Source: Liolophura sinensis
Lineage: Eukaryota > Mollusca > Polyplacophora > Chitonida > Chitonidae
NCBI RefSeq assembly: GCF_032854445.1
Contig: NC_088299.1
Coordinates: 6,423,001-6,487,000, forward strand
Direction: 5' to 3'
Length of the DNA stretch: 64,000 nt
Part shown: in pieces, positions 59,575 to 64,000 of the stretch
Layout: every line of letters starts with the position of its first letter
Numbering within the stretch: the first letter of the stretch is position 1
Program-made: the position numbers and the translations under genes
Notes under the pieces: model-generated
What the model was told of the DNA's origin: nothing
Database searches by the model: none
The model's input: only the letters and a program-made list of their open reading frames with translations

Positions 59575-60190
59575 AAACAGGTGTGAACATGGGCCTTTCT
59601 ACAATCAGTTTGGTAAAAGCTATCACATGTCAATTGCTTTAATGTGCACATTGTACCTTTATAATCAGATGACATACTTATCAAGTGTCGATTGTCAGGT
59701 GTGCACATTGTACACGTACCTTTCTATAATCAGATCACATACTTATCAAGGGTCAATTGCCAGGTGTGCACATTGTACATGTACCTTTCTATAATCAGAT
59801 CACACACTTATCAAATGTCAATTGCCAGATGTGCACAAGTATATTTTTATAATCAGATCACCTATCGCAAGTCAACTACATGTACCTGATGAGCACATTG
59901 TACCTTTCTATCCTCACAACACACATGTTCATCCCTTTCAAATTTCGTGATGTTCACATCTACTTTGTCTTTATCAGAACAAGTGATATCACCAGTCAAA
60001 TGCTCCATGTGCCTTTCTTTCAACAGAACTGCAATCTCCATAATCAACTGTCTGTGTACCCTTCTATCATCAGAACATACATGTATTCATCGACAGAACA
60101 TACATGTATTCATCGACAGTCAACTGCATGATGTGCACATTGTACCTTTTTACATGTTCTATCACCAGAACAACTTTTATCACTATGTGC
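59575..60190. repeat. Imperfect tandem repeat, about 60-65 bp
   Basis: Repeated phrases GTGTGCACATTGTACATGTA, CCTTTCTATAATCAGATCAC and ATACTTATCAAGGGTCAATT in fixed order, best preserved at 59640-59860. The right part is degenerate, and a 23-bp direct copy around CATACATGTATTCATCGACA lies at 60074-60120. Confidence 0.8.
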
Positions 60191-62021
60191 ACATGTACAT
60201 TTATATGTTAATTGCTAGCTCTTTGAGCTTCTCATTTCATCATCATTAACCATAAAAACATGTATATCAGATAAAATTACAAACATCAACGAAACCTCTT
60301 TTCACCCTTCCAATATCAGATCTACTCAATTTTCAATACATAAATTTACTATCGTATGTACCTATGGTATATTTATACAAACCGGTCTGTCAAACTATAA
60401 AAAACTTTTCAGTTTGTCATTCTCTTACACTAATAAAACCTTCTGATTTTCCACTCATCAAAAAAGTGCTATCACAGCCAAATTCAATCAATCACAAAAT
60501 CTGTCAATTACAATGTAGACTCACAGAATTCTGACACATTGCTCACGTCTTTGAAAGACCAATTTACTTCATAACAAACCATGTGATAAAATCACTTTTT
60601 CTAACTTACATCAGTGAAACAAATAATTTCACTTAATAACCAGTACCAGTTATTTCATCTACATATCTTTTGTAGAAATTTTAAAACCTACTTTAGGTGA
60701 AATGCAAAATGCTCAGAAAATTACCCTGCTTTATGACCTACTTAATTGTGCCCAAATGGGAAAATCCCCAGCCATATGACCTACTTGTGCACACTTAGCT
60801 TAACACAGTATTTTCCCCCTGAATAGTACATATCAAAAAACCTTGCATATGACTCTTCTATTATAAATGTACTATAATAAATCATTTGTTCATTTTCAAA
60901 CATGACATCTGCTGAAGAAAGCAATATTATCAAGGTTATTTTTGGAAAGAGTCTGCACAAACCACTTTAGCTACAAGTAACCTTACAACTGATTTAATAA
61001 TTTAATGAAAAATCTTATTAATGCTGTTCTTAGACGACATGTAAATTATATGCACTTTAAAACCAAAAATTTTAACTAATTTTATACTAATACTGATTCC
61101 CGATTTAACAAAATACAACTTCTCTATAATCTTAATATAGAATAGATTTTTTTATTCAGTATACTGTACTATTCTATTGCACTCTGAGTAAACATTATAC
61201 CTGCACCAAATGTTTTATAACATACTGGCTATTCAGTTTTTGGTTGAGGACATACCCACCAGACTCCATAAAAAATCAGATCTACAAGAAAATGTGTCAG
61301 GTTTTATTGTCAGCTGGCCACTAAGGTCCATCATAACACAATGTTTCGTTATCTGACCAATGAACACCATTGTAACAGAGCAAGAGGCTAATGGGTCAAT
61401 GGGTTAAAGAGAGAACATGGCTACTCAACAACCGATTTTTATCATTACATATAATATGGAATTTGTGCAAATTCTGAAAAAATTCATGTTGCCACCTGAA
61501 ACAGTTTTTCGATGCAAAAATAATATTTAAAAGATTAAGATCCCTTTTTTACACCAGCATGCATGTTTATGGTAAGCTTACCAATATTTCAATGGCTGTT
61601 ATAGTCATACTGAATACTCTGGAAAAACCTGATTAGACACACATAAGAAACATCATAAAAGAATTTAAACACACTTGTTCAACACAAAGAAATGTACATC
61701 CATGTATATAAAAAAAAATACATGTAGGAAAATTTAAATCTGTGTAAAAATGAGATTAATATCCTTGTACAACTGTTGTTATGCTTTGCTCAGATGAGGG
61801 TGAAATTAAAATGTCCCATGAAAATTATAAAGGGGTTTCCCTTTTAACAGTTTAACACAGTATGCCCTACACAAATTATCAATACATCCTACTACTGTAA
61901 TGATATGGTGTCTGTGTCTATGTTAAATTTTGTGGCAAAAACAAAAACAAATTTTTGAATGGGAGATTAACATATGAATTACCTGCTACTGACAAAACAA
62001 TAAATCAGATTTAGCAGGATT

Positions 62022-62155
62022 TATCTATTTATTTGATCGATGTTTTACCCCTTTCTCAAGAATATTTCACTTACACAACTGTGGGATTGTGATGCAAACA
62101 AAGCGGGTAGAGTCCAGGGGAACATAATGAACATCTGAAAGCTGCTGAAGTTAGC
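62022..62155 (-). mobile_element. SINE A, diverged 3' half
   Basis: Contains TTATCTATTTATTTGATCGA, TCTCAAGAATATTTCACTTA, CACAACTGTGGG and AGGGGAACATAATGAACATC in - strand SINE A order. Confidence 0.7.
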
Positions 62156-63127
62156 AGGAATATGAAATTAGGCATAAACTGTTAATGAACTTACTGTCTC
62201 CTAAACCTGCTGGTTTAGCTACAAACATGATAATATGGGAATGTACAGGGAAAGGACTGAAGGCTAAAAACAGAAAAATGGGATTCATTTTGAAACGGGA
62301 CCCAAATGTTGAAAATTTCTTAGCAGTTAATCCCGGTATTAACTTATAGTCTGGACTTGAGTCCTTTTAGTTTCGTATCAAAACACGACTGATGCCTGGT
62401 TTAACTATTAAAATGCTTTACACAACTGGTTCTACAGTGTCGTTTTTGCTCCCCGACTCCACTTTTAAAACAGGAATATACATAAAGGAAATGGTGAAAA
62501 TAAATTCTAAGCTTTTTTTTCAAATAGGTAGGAATGTAAGAAATTCTGTCAATTGACCGTACAAAGTTGCTCACTGGTGCAACTTTAGAAAAGGAATGCA
62601 CAGAACACATAGAGGATACAAATGGTGGGTTTCACAACAAATTTAAATAAATTATGTACGAAGTCATACTGTTACTGTGCCCTAACATCTAGTACAACTC
62701 TTTAATGCTGTTACAAAACGGAAATGACATCTATTACACGTACATATATGTACCATCTGTGCTTAAATGTCTGGTTGTAAAAATTATGAAGTTCATTTTA
62801 ACCAATACAAAGCTGCACAATGTGTGTGTCATCTGGTTTAAATATAGGTAGAAATGCAAAAGAATTTTACAATCAAACTGAAATTCACATAAATTGGTCC
62901 CATAATGAAAAGACTGGAGCAAACCTACTGTTTCATGTCATGGTGCATGAAGTTCTCAAAAACTAAGAGATTACTTATGTGTCAACTAAGGAACACATGT
63001 ATACAAAAGTCATTATAAGGCATTTATAGGTGTGTCACAACTATGTCATGACCAAGTACATAAAAGAGTAATATAGTACAATGTGTATATATACGTATAC
63101 GAGTCCAACAGACTAAACCAACAAGAG

Positions 63128-63226
63128 TTATGTCCCTTTTCATGTCGATTCTCAACACAGATTTCATTTGGAAAGGGTCCCTTTTCACGTCGATTCTCAA
63201 CACTTAGATTTCATTTGGAAAGGGTA
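63128..63226. repeat. Direct duplication of about 48 bp
   Basis: GTCCCTTTTCATGTCGATTC with TCAACACAGATTTCATTTGG is followed directly by GTCCCTTTTCACGTCGATTC with TCAACACTTAGATTTCATTT. The copies differ by one substitution and a two-base insertion. Confidence 0.9.
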
Positions 63227-63736
63227 ATTTTACCAGACCACCGTGTTTACATTCACTACATCTATTCTCTTCCATACATACTAAACTGTTCAGTTGACGA
63301 AACAATATTATTCAATTTTAATATTGTTTTCGTGGAGTTAATTTAATGATCCTCTAGATCTATAAAGCAAGACAAAAATAACTCTTTTTTGCCAAAGCCT
63401 TGTTTCTAAATGTACAATATGTCCTGGAATGACCTTAGCCTTAAACTGCGGAGTTTTTCACTGATCCTAGGTATCCTGGGTACACAAAAGCTATGTGTGT
63501 CCATAAATTTGCATTGTTCCTTTCAGAGAAAGGCCAGCAACTCTTGGAGAACTTCAACACTTTCTTCAATCAATTCCATAGTTGGATCTTCCAGGGATTA
63601 TCACCAAGGGTATACAACTTTGAATTTCCGTCCCTATCTGGCTTAATACTTCAGGGAGTAGCAACTCTAATGTCCCACATTTTGTTCAAAAGGGCATTTA
63701 TAGAAGTTGTATGTTATCGGTAATTTTTTCGCTTGG

Positions 63737-64000
63737 TCACACAGGTTTTAGATCCAAGTGAAAGTTCCGACTGGCACGGCTTTTCTGAGGCTGCCAGTCG
63801 TTGCCGTGGGTTGCTAAAGTCACTGAGGTCCTGCTTACACGAATGATTTCACACACCATTTTCTTACACTCACAACACACGTTCATCTGTGGACCCTTTA
63901 TAAATGCCTCTGCTTCAGGTGGCCGTGACGTAATTGTGTGAGATCGCATCAGAGGTCTACGTTTGCCAGAGGATGTCACCACAGGTTTGATGACAGGTTG
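63737..64000 (-). CDS. Probable terminal coding exon of an unidentified gene
   Basis: An open frame enters from the right edge and ends at TGA (63739-63737). It covers 88 codons including the stop and has no start codon of its own, so it would be the end of a larger protein. The translation is basic and polar (SSGKRRPLMRSHTITSRPPE) and carries a small cysteine cluster, NVCCECKKMVCEI, spaced CC-x-C-x4-C, then ends NFHLDLKPV. I do not recognise the family. Base composition is clearly more balanced than in the AT-rich DNA to its left, which supports coding. It may also be chance, since only 264 bases are visible. Confidence 0.45.
   Translation of the reverse strand, partial: QPVIKPVVTSSGKRRPLMRSHTITSRPPEAEAFIKGPQMNVCCECKKMVCEIIRVSRTSVTLATHGNDWQPQKSRASRNFHLDLKPV

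Larger units (their letters stand above)
58291..63736 (-). other. AT-rich tract, possible long 3' UTR of the right-hand gene
   Basis: No convincing exon on either strand. It follows the stop codon of the - strand frame at 63737, and a - strand AATAAA lies at 58690-58695. It contains repeats at 59575-60190, one diverged SINE A and AAAATGA-rich DNA near 59096-59175. Both the 3' UTR reading and plain intergenic DNA are possible. Confidence 0.35.

Overview
The window is eukaryotic nuclear DNA from an invertebrate animal. It has short coding exons with GT/AG borders, AT-rich introns, many tRNA-derived SINEs, small inverted-repeat transposons and several kilobase-scale minisatellites. The most abundant SINE, whose 3' tail runs into AAATAAATAAATA, resembles V-SINE-type elements I associate with molluscs. 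A mollusc or other lophotrochozoan is therefore the best guess, but this is inference.

Three conserved genes can be rebuilt exon by exon. (1) CFAP418 (C8orf37), + strand, 1753-5669: the C-terminal 148 residues, with the N-terminal exon not seen here. (2) EIF6, - strand, 24917 down to 17165: seven coding exons that would give 245 residues, except for one extra base in exon 3. (3) EIF2AK1 (HRI, eIF2-alpha kinase 1), + strand, 28911-44956: 16 coding exons and 744 residues, with every splice phase consistent. A fourth, unidentified gene enters from the right on the - strand; its probable last coding exon is 63737-64000, followed by about 5 kb of AT-rich possible 3' UTR.

Layout: 1-5669 CFAP418, with nested transposons in an intron; 5670-17164 SINEs, MITEs and two minisatellites; 17165-24917 EIF6, with a 37/74-bp array filling intron 5 and a 30-bp array in intron 3; 24918-28910 the head-to-head interval between EIF6 and EIF2AK1; 28911-44956 EIF2AK1, with SINEs, a 48-bp minisatellite and a tandem repeat resembling the edge of exon 14; 44957-50750 its 3' UTR and quiet AT-rich DNA; 51050-58290 two related minisatellites separated by a SINE; 58291-64000 the AT-rich tail of the last gene.

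EIF6 (60S anti-association factor) and EIF2AK1 (stress kinase that lowers initiation) both act on translation initiation and are transcribed divergently. CFAP418 is a ciliary-base protein with no evident link to them. I found no CRISPR array, operon, rRNA gene, intact tRNA gene or autonomous transposase. I also found no convincing new multi-gene system. The points most worth a second look are the apparent absence of both known heme-ligand sites from the HRI homologue, the single-base frameshift in EIF6, tandem repeats resembling an exon/splice-donor edge, and several nested transposon insertions.
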